Source: a virus
Length of the DNA stretch: 21,818 nt
Virus record (IMG/VR): IMGVR_UViG_3300025120_000650
Location: 1 to 21,818 of that record
Direction: 5' to 3' (one strand)
This document shows, piece after piece, positions 14,455 through 21,818 of this stretch. A program made the translations under genes and the position numbers. Under the pieces are notes generated by a model that did no database searches, was not told the DNA's origin, and saw nothing but the letters and a program-made list of their open reading frames with translations. Within the stretch, counting starts at the first letter, position 1, and each line of letters opens with the position of its first letter.

Positions 14455-16362
14455 CTAGATAATGTTAAGATCCTGAACAGTAACTGTACCGTAGAAGTCA
14501 GAGCGAACCATCTTCTTACCGTAGCGAGTCATCACGCCCTTACGGGGTGTGAAGTCTTCTGGCTGGAAGATAGTAGGAGTAACAATCAGCGGCACGTACG
14601 GAGCGTAAACATAACCGGTCTCGAGGTAGCTACCACCCTTATATCCAACAAGTACCTTGTTCCGTGGGAAGTACGGATCCTTGTAGACAGTGAAGCGGTT
14701 GCTCAGAGAACCAATTGGTGCTGCGCCAAGCTGCATTGGGTTACCGACCTGACCCTGGCCATCAAGGCTGTAGTTGGGCTTGTAGAGGACGGAAGCCTCG
14801 AAGATTGTTGCAATATCGGGTGAGCAAACGATGAAGTTAGCAGAACCACGAAGGGTCTTGCGATGAATCTCGTTAGCAACATCGATAATAGTCTCAACCA
14901 GTGTCTCGTACCATTCCCGAACTGTACCAGTGAACTGAGGACCGGAAGCAAGGGTAGAAGAAGCTGTTGCTTCTGCGCCTGTCTTCTTGTTGACGAACTT
15001 ACCGGGCATTCTTGACCAGTAGTAGTTAGCGCCATTGGCCTCTGTAAGGAGGTCGTTGAGAATCTCACGATCGATTTCAAGCGCGATCTGCTCGGAGAGG
15101 ATCTGAGTAAGCTCAACCTCAGCGTCAAGGCTGTGGTAAGCGTTCAGGTCCTGTGCGAGTTCTGGTGACCAGCGAGCACGGAGCTTACGGGTCGCAGCTG
15201 TAACCGCGATGGATTCGATCTTGATGTCGATCTCTGGGATGATTGGAGAAGGTGAGGATGAACTGAAATCCGACTCGAAGGAAGGAATTGTCAGAGTAGA
15301 TCCAACACCGGACTCAACATCTAGAGTCGGAGCAATGACACACGAACCAGTAAGGTTTGTAAGATCATCAGCTGGAATAAGTGTACCAGACATGACGAAC
15401 ATTAGTGCAGCATTAGCGCCTGTTCTTCCGACGAGAGGCTTAGAAGTGAACTTACCATTCTTGAATGTACCGAGTTGGTTCAAACGACGAATGTTAAGAA
15501 CGTTCTTGCCACCCTGGAAGTCAGCACCAGGGGCAGAAAGGCCAGGCTGGCCACCGTGTCCGGAGAATAGCGAGATGTCCTTGACATGTGTCAAGTCAAT
15601 GCTAGAACCGAATGCTTCTGGATCGATGAAGATGAGCTGGAATTGACCATCAGTGCTGAGACCATTATCATTTTCGATAAGATCAAGAACTTGTGGGTCA
15701 TACTGAAGCATCTTGCCATCTGTACCAGTAGCGTGACATTTAGCACCAGTCTGGAGTGTTGCATTACCCTGGAAAGCGCCCGAAGCAATCATGTGTGCTG
15801 TTGGGAGTCCTGAAGAAGAGTGCACCTTGGTGTACGAAGTACCGACAAGGTCGTATTGACCGCCGACGCCCTGTGAACCAGAGCGAACGCCCTTTCCTGT
15901 TGGGTTGTTGTAGATAGACTGGTTAAGTGCGTATGTTTGTGCATCAGCGTTGCCAGCTGTACCATCAGCAAGAGTTGTATCACCGCCGACACGAGTGCCG
16001 TAAGTGTAATCCAGATAAAAGAGCAGTCCGGAAGGAAGGCTCATGGGCTGGATGGAAACAAGCTCATTTGCTATAAGCCCGCCGAAAACACGACGAACGA
16101 TTGGAAACGCTATGTTAGTGAATCCGCGGAGATCACCAGAGGCTGTTCCGCCGCCGCCGCCTGTACCTAATGAGTTAGCCTCGCGAAGAAGTTGCGCAGC
16201 CTGGTTTTCAAGCATAAGAGCCATGTTCTCACGACCGTAGCCGTCCATACCTCTAAGTAAACCAGTGCGTGACCACTTCTCGACGAGTGCAACATTCTGA
16301 GAGCCCATGTGACGTTGTCTAATGCCCTCAGTTAGTTGTTCAAGTGTGAAAGATTTTGCCAT
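14455..16362 (-). CDS. gp23: Major capsid protein, gp23-like
   Basis: This 635-aa protein builds the head shell. The segment VRRVFGGLIANELVSIQPMS (about residues 88-107) matches the start of mature T4 gp23 (RRAIPNLIAFDICGVQPMN), and the C-terminus carries TPRKGVMTRYGKKMVRSDFY, a hallmark of T4-like capsid proteins. It is about 110 residues longer than T4 gp23 (521). The N-terminal 61 residues are probably a scaffold-binding propeptide: LRE61-A62 fits the gp21 cleavage rule (L/I-x-E) and lies near the T4 site at Glu65. A Gly5 run follows. Start ATG has AAGGAT upstream. It follows the scaffold gene by 29 bases and ends at a strong terminator. Codon use is more GC-rich than in most neighbours, as expected for the most abundant protein. 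Confidence 0.95.
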   Translation of the reverse strand: MAKSFTLEQLTEGIRQRHMGSQNVALVEKWSRTGLLRGMDGYGRENMALMLENQAAQLLREANSLGTGGGGGTASGDLRGFTNIAFPIVRRVFGGLIANELVSIQPMSLPSGLLFYLDYTYGTRVGGDTTLADGTAGNADAQTYALNQSIYNNPTGKGVRSGSQGVGGQYDLVGTSYTKVHSSSGLPTAHMIASGAFQGNATLQTGAKCHATGTDGKMLQYDPQVLDLIENDNGLSTDGQFQLIFIDPEAFGSSIDLTHVKDISLFSGHGGQPGLSAPGADFQGGKNVLNIRRLNQLGTFKNGKFTSKPLVGRTGANAALMFVMSGTLIPADDLTNLTGSCVIAPTLDVESGVGSTLTIPSFESDFSSSSPSPIIPEIDIKIESIAVTAATRKLRARWSPELAQDLNAYHSLDAEVELTQILSEQIALEIDREILNDLLTEANGANYYWSRMPGKFVNKKTGAEATASSTLASGPQFTGTVREWYETLVETIIDVANEIHRKTLRGSANFIVCSPDIATIFEASVLYKPNYSLDGQGQVGNPMQLGAAPIGSLSNRFTVYKDPYFPRNKVLVGYKGGSYLETGYVYAPYVPLIVTPTIFQPEDFTPRKGVMTRYGKKMVRSDFYGTVTVQDLNII

Positions 16363-16391
16363 TGTAATATATCCTTTTTAAGCAGTTGTTA

Positions 16392-17837
16392 TTATTTTTT
16401 AATTCCAGCCAATTCAGCCCAACGTCCCATCTCTGCTTCAGCACGAGCTGATGAAGATGATGATTGAGTTGCCTTGGAAGATGACCCGAGAGCACGTCGC
16501 GCTACTGACTCAGTCAGACGCTTATTACGCTTAGGCTTTTGGATTGATTCAGTCAAGCTCTTAAATAGAAGCTTGACCTCTCTTAAACTTCTAGCATCAT
16601 CGAGTGCCTCTATTATAGATTTTCTCTGTGAAGGTGCTACATCTTTGTTTTGTAGAAGTTTATTGACATAAAGAAGTTTTGCATTAAACAAATTCATCTC
16701 AGTCAACTGCTCACGAAGTGTTTCAACGGCACTCCTGTATTCATTGAGCTTGGTTTTAAGAGATCGATTCTTGCGTCTCTCATTGGTATAAGCTTCGGAA
16801 AGTTTATTCATATTAACAGACAGAGCATCGCCCTCTCTCTTTCCTCCACCAAAATCGTCGCCAGCCTTACCAGAGCCTTTTCCGCCCCAGAGGTCTGCCA
16901 TATCTTTTTTAATGCCCTTAACCTTAGTGAGCTCTTTAGCTTCTTCTAAGTGCATATTTTTAATCTCGTCTCGAAGCATATCAAGGTCGATCTCTAAGAC
17001 TTCATCAAGTTCTTCAGAATCAAGATCAAGTTCAAGCTCTTCATCGTCTTCAACTTCTTCGTCTTCTAATTCGACTTCTTCGTCTTCTAATTCGACTTCT
17101 TCGTCATCGTCTCCGGTGACTAAATCATCAGACATCATTACATCAACGTCAAGGCCTGTAAGGTCTAACGCGTCAGGATCGTCTACACCGAGTGCTTCAA
17201 GATCTTCATCGTCGAGGACAATATCTAATTCCCCTAAGTCGAGACCTTCGTCAGATTCTTCGTCTTCTTCAGCTAGCTCTTGCTCAAGCAAAGCAGCAAT
17301 TTCATCAAGGTCCACCTCATACAAGGTTTCATTAGTTTCATTAATTGACATTTCAGAGTACTCCTCAAGATCTTGTGTGTCATTGTCTTCATTGATAACT
17401 ATGTTGTCAAGGCTTAAACTATCAGCCTTGATCTTTAAATCGTTTGCAATCTTTAAAAGTTTTTGCTTATCATCTTCTGTTAAGCTATCAAGCGACTCAT
17501 TAAGCGCGCTAGCTATAACTGTACGACTCTTGATCTTGCTTAATGCATCATCAAGGTCTTCTCCTGAACCTGCAAGACCTATTAAAGTCTCTAAGGTCGC
17601 TTCATTTAAAGTTACTTCATCATCGTCGCTTAGCATTTCACTGACAACAGACTCTAGAAAATTTGATTCATCGGGCGATTCGGCCAAATTATCTTCTTCA
17701 CTTATAAGCTGTTGTTCTATAAATTGTCTAATACGCGGTGTAATTGCTTCTATTATAGCGTTTTTAGCATTCTTTTCAGCAACTTCTCTAAGTTGCTTTG
17801 CTTCTGCTATTGCCTCTTGATAAAGAGATTGTGACAT
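16392..17837 (-). CDS. gp22: Prohead core scaffold protein, gp22-like
   Basis: This protein forms the temporary inner core on which the capsid assembles and is then digested by the prohead protease. It is 481 aa, against 269 aa from memory for T4 gp22. The N-terminus (LYQEAIAEAKQLREVAEKNA) is helical. Residues about 180-300 are extremely acidic, with EEVELED repeats. Residues about 345-455 are coiled-coil-like and include AKLLYVNKLLQNKDVAPSQR, which resembles the C-terminal half of gp22. A Ser-rich stretch precedes the end (RWAELAGIKK). Several L-x-E sites (LAESP, LTESI, LTESV) fit protease cleavage. It lies directly before the capsid gene, as 22 precedes 23 in T4, and has a strong GGGAGAGGG ribosome-binding region. 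Identity rests on position, composition and the C-terminal similarity. Confidence 0.82.
   Translation of the reverse strand: MSQSLYQEAIAEAKQLREVAEKNAKNAIIEAITPRIRQFIEQQLISEEDNLAESPDESNFLESVVSEMLSDDDEVTLNEATLETLIGLAGSGEDLDDALSKIKSRTVIASALNESLDSLTEDDKQKLLKIANDLKIKADSLSLDNIVINEDNDTQDLEEYSEMSINETNETLYEVDLDEIAALLEQELAEEDEESDEGLDLGELDIVLDDEDLEALGVDDPDALDLTGLDVDVMMSDDLVTGDDDEEVELEDEEVELEDEEVEDDEELELDLDSEELDEVLEIDLDMLRDEIKNMHLEEAKELTKVKGIKKDMADLWGGKGSGKAGDDFGGGKREGDALSVNMNKLSEAYTNERRKNRSLKTKLNEYRSAVETLREQLTEMNLFNAKLLYVNKLLQNKDVAPSQRKSIIEALDDARSLREVKLLFKSLTESIQKPKRNKRLTESVARRALGSSSKATQSSSSSARAEAEMGRWAELAGIKK
17058..17105 (-). repeat. 21-bp in-frame tandem repeat in the scaffold gene
   Basis: Two identical 21-base units (17058-17078 and 17079-17099) are followed by six bases of a third. 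They encode the acidic heptapeptide EEVELED twice. Being a multiple of three, copy-number change would keep the frame, so this is a candidate site of length variation. Confidence 0.85.
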
Positions 17838-17893
17838 TTTAAACCCTCTCCCTGATTAAATATGCTTGATTAAACGAAAATACATACCATTTT

Positions 17894-18583
17894 TCATTGT
17901 GTTGCATTAGTAGCTTCTTCAGATTCTGAATATTTTTCATTTGCTTCAGCTTCTGCTCTTCTTATTTTTTTTATATTTAGCTTATTTTTTTCTAACACGT
18001 CTTCATCATCAAAGAACAGATCTTGCAAACTATACCTGTGGATATAATCATCATAATCTGGTCCTATCTTATCTAGGGGTGCCCTCGATGTACCGTACTG
18101 AGTTCCAGTCCGTCGATAGTTACCTGTTGTGCTAAAGGCTTGAGCTGAACCTCCTGACCCTACTGGCGCGCCGTCGAAGCCCTTGGGGTAAAGCTTTCTA
18201 TTGCTAAATGGAGCTGTCCCCTTACCTGCAGTGGGCATACGATTTATTTCAGCAAGATCAAACCTGTTACTGGATCCTGCAAATGATCCTCTGTCTGCGC
18301 GCCTAGAGATATCGTGCCTTGGTCTAATGCTGTTTATTTTTGATACAAACCTGTCAATTCCAATATTGTCATCAAAGGTTTCATCCTCAAATTCTTCTTG
18401 CTCGTCTTCTTCTATGTCGTACAAATCAGGTTCAAAGTAAATCCCTGTATTATTTGACCCCATAGATCGCATTGAGCCGATGCCTGTGCCAAAACTCGGT
18501 GTTTTTTGAGACTTACCGTATCCGCCGCCGGAATTACCATCATAAGATGATTGATTATAGTATAACGGATCTTGGCCAGCCAC
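17894..18583 (-). CDS. Unrecognised hydrophilic protein, 229 aa, in the prohead gene block
   Basis: I do not recognise the family. Start is GTG 18583, whose G is the last base of the upstream TAG stop, so translation is probably coupled. Residues 1-50 are Gly/Ser/Tyr rich (YYNQSSYDGNSGGGYG) and look disordered. An acidic patch follows (YDIEEDEQEEFEDETFDD, about 55-73), then Arg/Gly-rich sequence. The last third is helical and charged (DDEDVLEKNKLNIKKIRRAE). No membrane segment, cysteine motif or enzyme signature is visible. The composition suits a prohead core or internal protein. It lies between the protease and scaffold genes, and LAE-I fits the prohead-protease rule. The intergenic space to the scaffold gene is 56 bases, with no clear promoter. 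Confidence 0.7.
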   Translation of the reverse strand: MAGQDPLYYNQSSYDGNSGGGYGKSQKTPSFGTGIGSMRSMGSNNTGIYFEPDLYDIEEDEQEEFEDETFDDNIGIDRFVSKINSIRPRHDISRRADRGSFAGSSNRFDLAEINRMPTAGKGTAPFSNRKLYPKGFDGAPVGSGGSAQAFSTTGNYRRTGTQYGTSRAPLDKIGPDYDDYIHRYSLQDLFFDDEDVLEKNKLNIKKIRRAEAEANEKYSESEEATNATQ

Positions 18584-19107
18584 TAGCTTCGACCGTCTGA
18601 ACCACCGTAAGATCTACCTGATATATAAGAACCTACAGTAACTTTGCCGATGTTGGGAGACGTCTTAGATGGGCTAGCTGTAGAGCCTAAGCCTGAGCCG
18701 TAGCCACTATTTTTAGGGATGGGATCACCAGTGTATTCAGGCATTGCCAATGGATTATTAGCGTTTCCCTCACCAGGTGATGTTATGTTAGGTACGAAGG
18801 GTGTTGCAGGTAGGCCGCCGCCGCCAGTTTCAACTTCACCTAAGTCTGGTGCATCTGCGAATTCAAGGCTAACTGTACTAAAGCCCCAGACTCCTGCGTC
18901 ATTAACAACAGAAGCTGCTCCTGAGACTATACCTCCTGCATCTTTTCCGTCAACATCAACTGCAGTTTTTATTGCGTCTGTGTTTGTGTAATCTGTGTTT
19001 ATGGGTGATTCTGGAAATGCTGCAGAAATGTTCTTCTGATTTCGCTGTCCTTTTCCGCCGTCACCGGGTTTGCCTGTCGTGTTTACTGTTGGATAAATTG
19101 TGGCCAT
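18583..19107 (-). CDS. Unrecognised Gly/Pro-rich protein, 174 aa
   Basis: No family is recognised. The ATG at 19107 overlaps the TAA of the 81-aa gene by one base (TAATG), with AAGGAAC upstream, so the two are likely translated together. The sequence is low in hydrophobic residues and rich in Gly, Asn, Thr, Pro and Ser, for example PGDGGKGQRNQKNISAAF near the start and YGSGLGSTASPSK near the end. A short central stretch (VVNDAGVWGFSTVSLEFADA) might form strands. It appears largely disordered and could be a head-internal or linker protein. The overlapping stops and starts and the shared codon style argue that it is a genuine gene. Confidence 0.65.
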   Translation of the reverse strand: MATIYPTVNTTGKPGDGGKGQRNQKNISAAFPESPINTDYTNTDAIKTAVDVDGKDAGGIVSGAASVVNDAGVWGFSTVSLEFADAPDLGEVETGGGGLPATPFVPNITSPGEGNANNPLAMPEYTGDPIPKNSGYGSGLGSTASPSKTSPNIGKVTVGSYISGRSYGGSDGRS

Positions 19108-19352
19108 TATAGTTCCTTAAGAATTGTTTCTTTGAGTTTTAAGCGGTGCTTTTGAACTTTATTAAGTGCCTGCTTAAGTTTTGCTTCTTGAATTCCTAAT
19201 TTCTTAATGTAGTCAATTTTCTTGACAAGATTGTCGTTACCACCTGACCATGCATCTTCAACAGTTTCATCTGCGTGTGTATGTATTTTTTTCTTTTCTT
19301 CAACAATAAATTTTTTTAGAATCTCTGGAGTAAGCTTTTTAATTGTAGACAT
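19107..19352 (-). CDS. Small helical coiled-coil protein, 81 aa
   Basis: No family is recognised. The protein is Lys/Leu/Glu rich and almost wholly helical: ILKKFIVEEKKKIHTHADET, then LGIQEAKLKQALNKVQKHRL, with heptad-like spacing of Leu and Ile. There are no cysteines and no membrane segment. Start ATG 19352 has a good CAGGAG six bases upstream. It is preceded by a 57-base gap with a TATAAT box and an inverted repeat, so it may start a sub-operon. A small helical protein next to scaffold genes could be a minor core component comparable in role to T4 gp67 or gp68, but I see no sequence proof. Confidence 0.65.
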   Translation of the reverse strand: MSTIKKLTPEILKKFIVEEKKKIHTHADETVEDAWSGGNDNLVKKIDYIKKLGIQEAKLKQALNKVQKHRLKLKETILKEL

Positions 19353-19361
19353 AAAATTCTC

Positions 19362-19404
19362 CTGTGCACCTGCAAATATACATATCTTGCACAGTTAAAT
19401 TATA
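19362..19404 (-). promoter_or_regulatory. Possible promoter and leader hairpin before the 81-aa gene
   Basis: A perfect TATAAT lies at 19404-19399 on the minus strand, without a good -35. Downstream, CTGTGCA (19394-19388) and TGCACAG (19368-19362) form a 7-bp inverted repeat, with a second smaller repeat (GCAA/TTGC) inside. The proximal arm ends next to the AGGAG, so the hairpin could affect translation. Confidence 0.3.
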
Positions 19405-19409
19405 ACTAC

Positions 19410-19916
19410 TTAATTGTTCTTTGTTGCGCCTGGAAATGCTAGCGCAGCCCACTTATCAGCTGACTCACTAAACATGTTTGCGGGATCATTTGCTGCCATC
19501 GTTCTGGCAGCTTGGTCGCCTTGCGAAAATGCAGGTGTTCTATTTTCTGCGCTAAGTTGTTCTTGTAATGTAGTTCTTGCAGAATCACTAAAAATTGCAG
19601 CCATGATAGGATCATCTGTTAGATGATTAATCGTATTCGATATCTTTTGGTCGAATTCTGGGTTTTTGGCAGGTGCAGCATCAGTTCTAGGACCATATGA
19701 AATGTTGTCAGCTGCACTACTTCTTCTTACTGGTTGTGCATTTGTTGAATTTGTTCGTGATTGTGAAGCTTGCATTCTTGAAACTTGCATGCTATTACTC
19801 TCAGACAGCTGGGTATTTTCACTTACATTACCTTGAGTTGTTATACCTTCTTTCAAAATTTCAACTAAGCATTCTTTAACAACACTTTTTAGTTTTTGTC
19901 TACTTACTTTTGACAT
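19410..19916 (-). CDS. Unrecognised protein, 168 aa, with helical N-terminus
   Basis: No family is recognised. The start, SKVSRQKLKSVVKECLVEIL, is an amphipathic basic helix followed by KEGITTQ. ILKE-G fits the L/I-x-E cleavage rule of T4-type prohead proteases, so the helix may be removed during maturation. Residues 30-90 are Ser/Asn/Gln rich and probably disordered. The C-terminal third (HLTDDPIMAAIFSDSARTTL and later SADKWAALAFPGA) is helical. Start ATG 19916 is one base after the upstream stop, so expression is likely coupled. A core or internal head protein is the best guess. Confidence 0.65.
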   Translation of the reverse strand: MSKVSRQKLKSVVKECLVEILKEGITTQGNVSENTQLSESNSMQVSRMQASQSRTNSTNAQPVRRSSAADNISYGPRTDAAPAKNPEFDQKISNTINHLTDDPIMAAIFSDSARTTLQEQLSAENRTPAFSQGDQAARTMAANDPANMFSESADKWAALAFPGATKNN

Positions 19917-19917
19917 C

Positions 19918-20388
19918 TTATCCTACTCCTTCAAACTTCGGCACAGGTGCCCCAAGAGGTTCGCCATCTGAACCAGAGTAAAGCAAAGAACCTGTAAGTG
20001 TGGGGAATTGATTACTTGCCACACCTGATAACCCTGCCATTAAACTGAAGCCTGTAGGGTTACTGCCGTCCACAGCTCTAAACCACAACTCTTTACACCT
20101 AATTTCAAGCCTTGGTGTCATTAATCCTGCAGGTACTTCAAACCAACGTAACTTGTTCGGACCGCCGCCTTCGGGGCCGCCATCGATACCATTCTCTGTG
20201 AATCCAACTCTGAGAGTTTTTGCGCCTGTATTAGTAACAACAAAAAACCTTGTCACTTGTGGGAACTTAACTTGCTGTGCAGTAGCGTTTATTGAATTAA
20301 CAGCATGTGACGACGTTACGAAAGGAATTCCTGATACCTGATATGCAGGGACAAAGTTTGGTCCCATACCTTTTGACCAATGTGCCAT
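19918..20388 (-). CDS. Beta-rich putative virion protein, 156 aa
   Basis: I do not recognise a named family. The ATG at 20388 overlaps the TAA of the protease gene (TAATG), so the two are coupled. The protein looks like a single beta-sandwich: TRFFVVTNTGAKTLRVGFTE, then LRWFEVPAGLMTPRLEIRCK, then ELWFRAVDGSNPTGFSLMAG, in regular alternation of hydrophobic strands and Gly/Asn turns. Two Trp occur in the strands. There is no signal peptide. The proline- and glycine-rich last 35 residues look extended. Such small beta-proteins in head operons are often decoration or capsid-vertex proteins, but that role is inference. Confidence 0.65.
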   Translation of the reverse strand: MAHWSKGMGPNFVPAYQVSGIPFVTSSHAVNSINATAQQVKFPQVTRFFVVTNTGAKTLRVGFTENGIDGGPEGGGPNKLRWFEVPAGLMTPRLEIRCKELWFRAVDGSNPTGFSLMAGLSGVASNQFPTLTGSLLYSGSDGEPLGAPVPKFEGVG

Positions 20389-20999
20389 TATTCACTCTCC
20401 CATGATAAGATCTCGTTAAATATTCTATCAACACGATCTGTTTTGGTAAAAAACTTATCTAAATCTTTTGTTTGCACCTTTTTTCCTTCATTCATCATAA
20501 ATGCGCCCGGTGTTGATGGTTCAGAAACCATATCAAAGCAAATCAGCTGGAAGTCTTCTTGTACGATTGTTGTATCACCTTCACGTCGTGTTGAACCTAC
20601 ACCTCTAGATGATATCCCTAATGTAACACCTGATTCTACTAAACTTTGAAGTATTTTTCCGCTTGGTGTATTTAGGAGTTCGACCGTTCCATAACAAACA
20701 TCATTTTCCATATGAGCTTCTCTTATAATGTGGGAAGCATTTTTAAGTTCAACAACAGATGAGTCTGGATGATCGCATTCACCGAGTGCTCTGTTTTCTC
20801 TAATGAACTTTTGATAATTTCTTACTTCTCTTTCTAGAATAGCACGTGGATATACACGACCATTTTGATTTAGGGTGTCAGATTTTTGTAGAATCCCTTT
20901 AAGCAATATTTTTCCGGCATGAGAATCTTTAGACTCTTTGATCATTTCGACGGTATAACTTAAAGGTGTCCATTCAGTTAATAGTTGTAAATCACTCAC
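20388..20999 (-). CDS. gp21: Prohead core protease, gp21-like
   Basis: This serine protease (T4 gp21 type, MEROPS S80) matures the prohead by cutting scaffold and capsid proteins after L/I-x-E. It is 203 aa; T4 gp21 is 212. Visible signatures are LNQNGRVYP (43-51), CDHPDS with the likely catalytic His77, a SH.I segment (89-91), LNTPSGK (109-115) and GISSRGVGS with the catalytic Ser at 130 or 131. I chose GTG 20999 because GGAGG lies six bases upstream; a TTG two codons earlier directly abuts the GGAGG and cannot be used well. The start overlaps the end of the upstream gene by eight bases. Its targets, scaffold and capsid, lie downstream in the same orientation. Confidence 0.92.
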   Translation of the reverse strand: MSDLQLLTEWTPLSYTVEMIKESKDSHAGKILLKGILQKSDTLNQNGRVYPRAILEREVRNYQKFIRENRALGECDHPDSSVVELKNASHIIREAHMENDVCYGTVELLNTPSGKILQSLVESGVTLGISSRGVGSTRREGDTTIVQEDFQLICFDMVSEPSTPGAFMMNEGKKVQTKDLDKFFTKTDRVDRIFNEILSWESE

Positions 21000-21818
21000 C
21001 AGCAACCTCCATTAATTCGGCTTTGAGTTGAGAAATCACAAGAAATCTTGAAATAGTTTCATCACAAACATTTTCAATATTTTCACTTACGATTAGCTTT
21101 CTAATAGCTTCAACTTTTTCTAACAGAATTTTGTTGTCTTCTTTTAGAAAGTATTGTTCTATTTCATTTAGCGTGTTCTCTTTTAGTTTTTCAAGCTTTT
21201 CTTTTATTTTTTCGCCTTCATCAGAAGACATTGAAAGTGCGTAAAGTCTGACAATATTTTTTTGTTCATCATTAAGTACTTTCTGGTAAGCTTGATTAAA
21301 TTTTTCTGTCAGAATTTTGACAACTAAAGCGTCAACATCTGGACTGACATGTTCTTCTATGACATCATCAACTTTTTCTTTTAACAGCCAGTCAACAATT
21401 TTAGTCTCATACTGAATAGTTCTTGTTAGATCAGAACGATCTTTTGCACGCCAGTCATTTAATAAAGTTTGAATGGTTGCATAAACTGTATAGTCTGATA
21501 CTCTTCTATGATAAAACGTTGGGTCATCTAAACTATGATTAATTTCTTTAATTAGGCGAGACTTTTCTATATCAAGCTTTTTGGCATCGCATCTTCTTGC
21601 AGCTTGTTTTGCTTCAGATAGAATACCCGCTGCTACAGCAGTATCACTAACTGTTGATTTAGCAAGAGCATTAAACAATCTAAATTCTCTATAGAGTTCA
21701 GATTCTTTGTCAAAATACTTTGATATGATATCTAATGCTGATTGCGCACTTTTCTCATTACCCTCTATTAGACGTGCCGAAACACAACGAAGTAGTAATT
21801 CAAATATTATGCCAACAT
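20992..21818 (-). CDS. Helical protein upstream of the prohead protease (5' end outside window)
   Basis: The frame is open from the right edge (first full codon 21816) to the TGA at 20994-20992, giving 274 residues without the start. An internal TTG at 21678 is unlikely to be the true start, because the preceding 46 codons (GIIFELLLRCVSARLIEGNE onwards) have normal protein character. It is nearly all helix, rich in Glu, Lys, Leu and Ile (EGEKIKEKLEKLKENTLNEI), with no membrane segment or enzyme motif. In T4 the genes before 21 are 20, 67 and 68. This protein could be a core protein of that sort, but I see no recognisable homology. It may equally be a phage-specific head-assembly factor. Confidence 0.7.
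   Translation of the reverse strand, partial: VGIIFELLLRCVSARLIEGNEKSAQSALDIISKYFDKESELYREFRLFNALAKSTVSDTAVAAGILSEAKQAARRCDAKKLDIEKSRLIKEINHSLDDPTFYHRRVSDYTVYATIQTLLNDWRAKDRSDLTRTIQYETKIVDWLLKEKVDDVIEEHVSPDVDALVVKILTEKFNQAYQKVLNDEQKNIVRLYALSMSSDEGEKIKEKLEKLKENTLNEIEQYFLKEDNKILLEKVEAIRKLIVSENIENVCDETISRFLVISQLKAELMEVAGE

Noticed and set aside
14703-15128. A 141-codon minus-strand frame inside the capsid gene
   Set aside because: It overlaps the C-terminal half of the capsid protein, which has clear gp23 motifs, and its own sequence is Ser/Leu/Arg low-complexity.
16912-17820. A long plus-strand open frame (about 300 codons) very rich in serine
   Set aside because: It is the complement of the acidic Asp/Glu repeats of the scaffold gene, which read as Ser on the other strand; it has no ribosome-binding site.
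1-21818. CRISPR arrays, tRNA genes, insertion sequences or integrase sites
   Set aside because: No regularly spaced repeats, cloverleaf-like sequences, transposase motifs or attachment-like direct repeats were seen on either strand by eye.

Overview
This window is the late structural-gene region of a contractile-tailed, T4-related bacteriophage (myovirus). All supported genes lie on the minus strand, so transcription and gene order run from the right edge to the left edge. The DNA is AT-rich by eye. Genes are tightly packed, many stop/start codons overlap, and almost every start has a Shine-Dalgarno sequence. No portal, terminase, replication, tRNA or lysis gene is visible. The host cannot be named from the sequence. 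Genome style and protein types fit aquatic or marine T4-like phages of Gram-negative bacteria, but that is inference.

Right to left, region 1 (21818-16392) is prohead morphogenesis. It holds a helical protein cut by the window edge, a gp21-like prohead protease, five small unrecognised genes (156, 168, 81, 174 and 229 aa), and a gp22-like acidic scaffold. Region 2 (16362-13738) is the gp23-like major capsid protein with its own terminator. It is followed by a self-contained unit (promoter, 150-aa beta-rich protein, terminator) that looks like an inserted decoration-protein gene. Region 3 (13740-12241) holds the most remarkable gene, a 468-aa tubulin/FtsZ-superfamily GTPase. It has recognisable T1, T3, T4, T6 and T7 nucleotide-loop motifs, a long Pro/Gln-rich and acidic N-terminal extension, and no C-terminal tail. 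Region 4 (12095-1640) is neck and tail: gp13-like, gp14-like, gp15-like, two tandem, divergent and unusually large tail-sheath proteins, and a gp19-like tail tube of 163 aa, the same length as in T4. A strong terminator follows. Region 5 (1590-1) starts with a near-consensus sigma-70 promoter. It encodes a zinc-knuckle gp26-like protein whose 3' end carries a T7 slippery run leading into a start-less overlapping frame. Directly after it is the beginning of a probable tape-measure protein. This is the genomic position and architecture of the frameshifted tail-assembly chaperone of other tailed phages.

Together the genes make the prohead core and shell, mature it by proteolysis, close the head with the neck, and build the contractile tail. 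The tubulin-like GTPase sits between head and neck genes. It may position genomes or capsids in the infected cell, as phage tubulins (PhuZ) do, or be an assembly factor; the sequence alone cannot decide.
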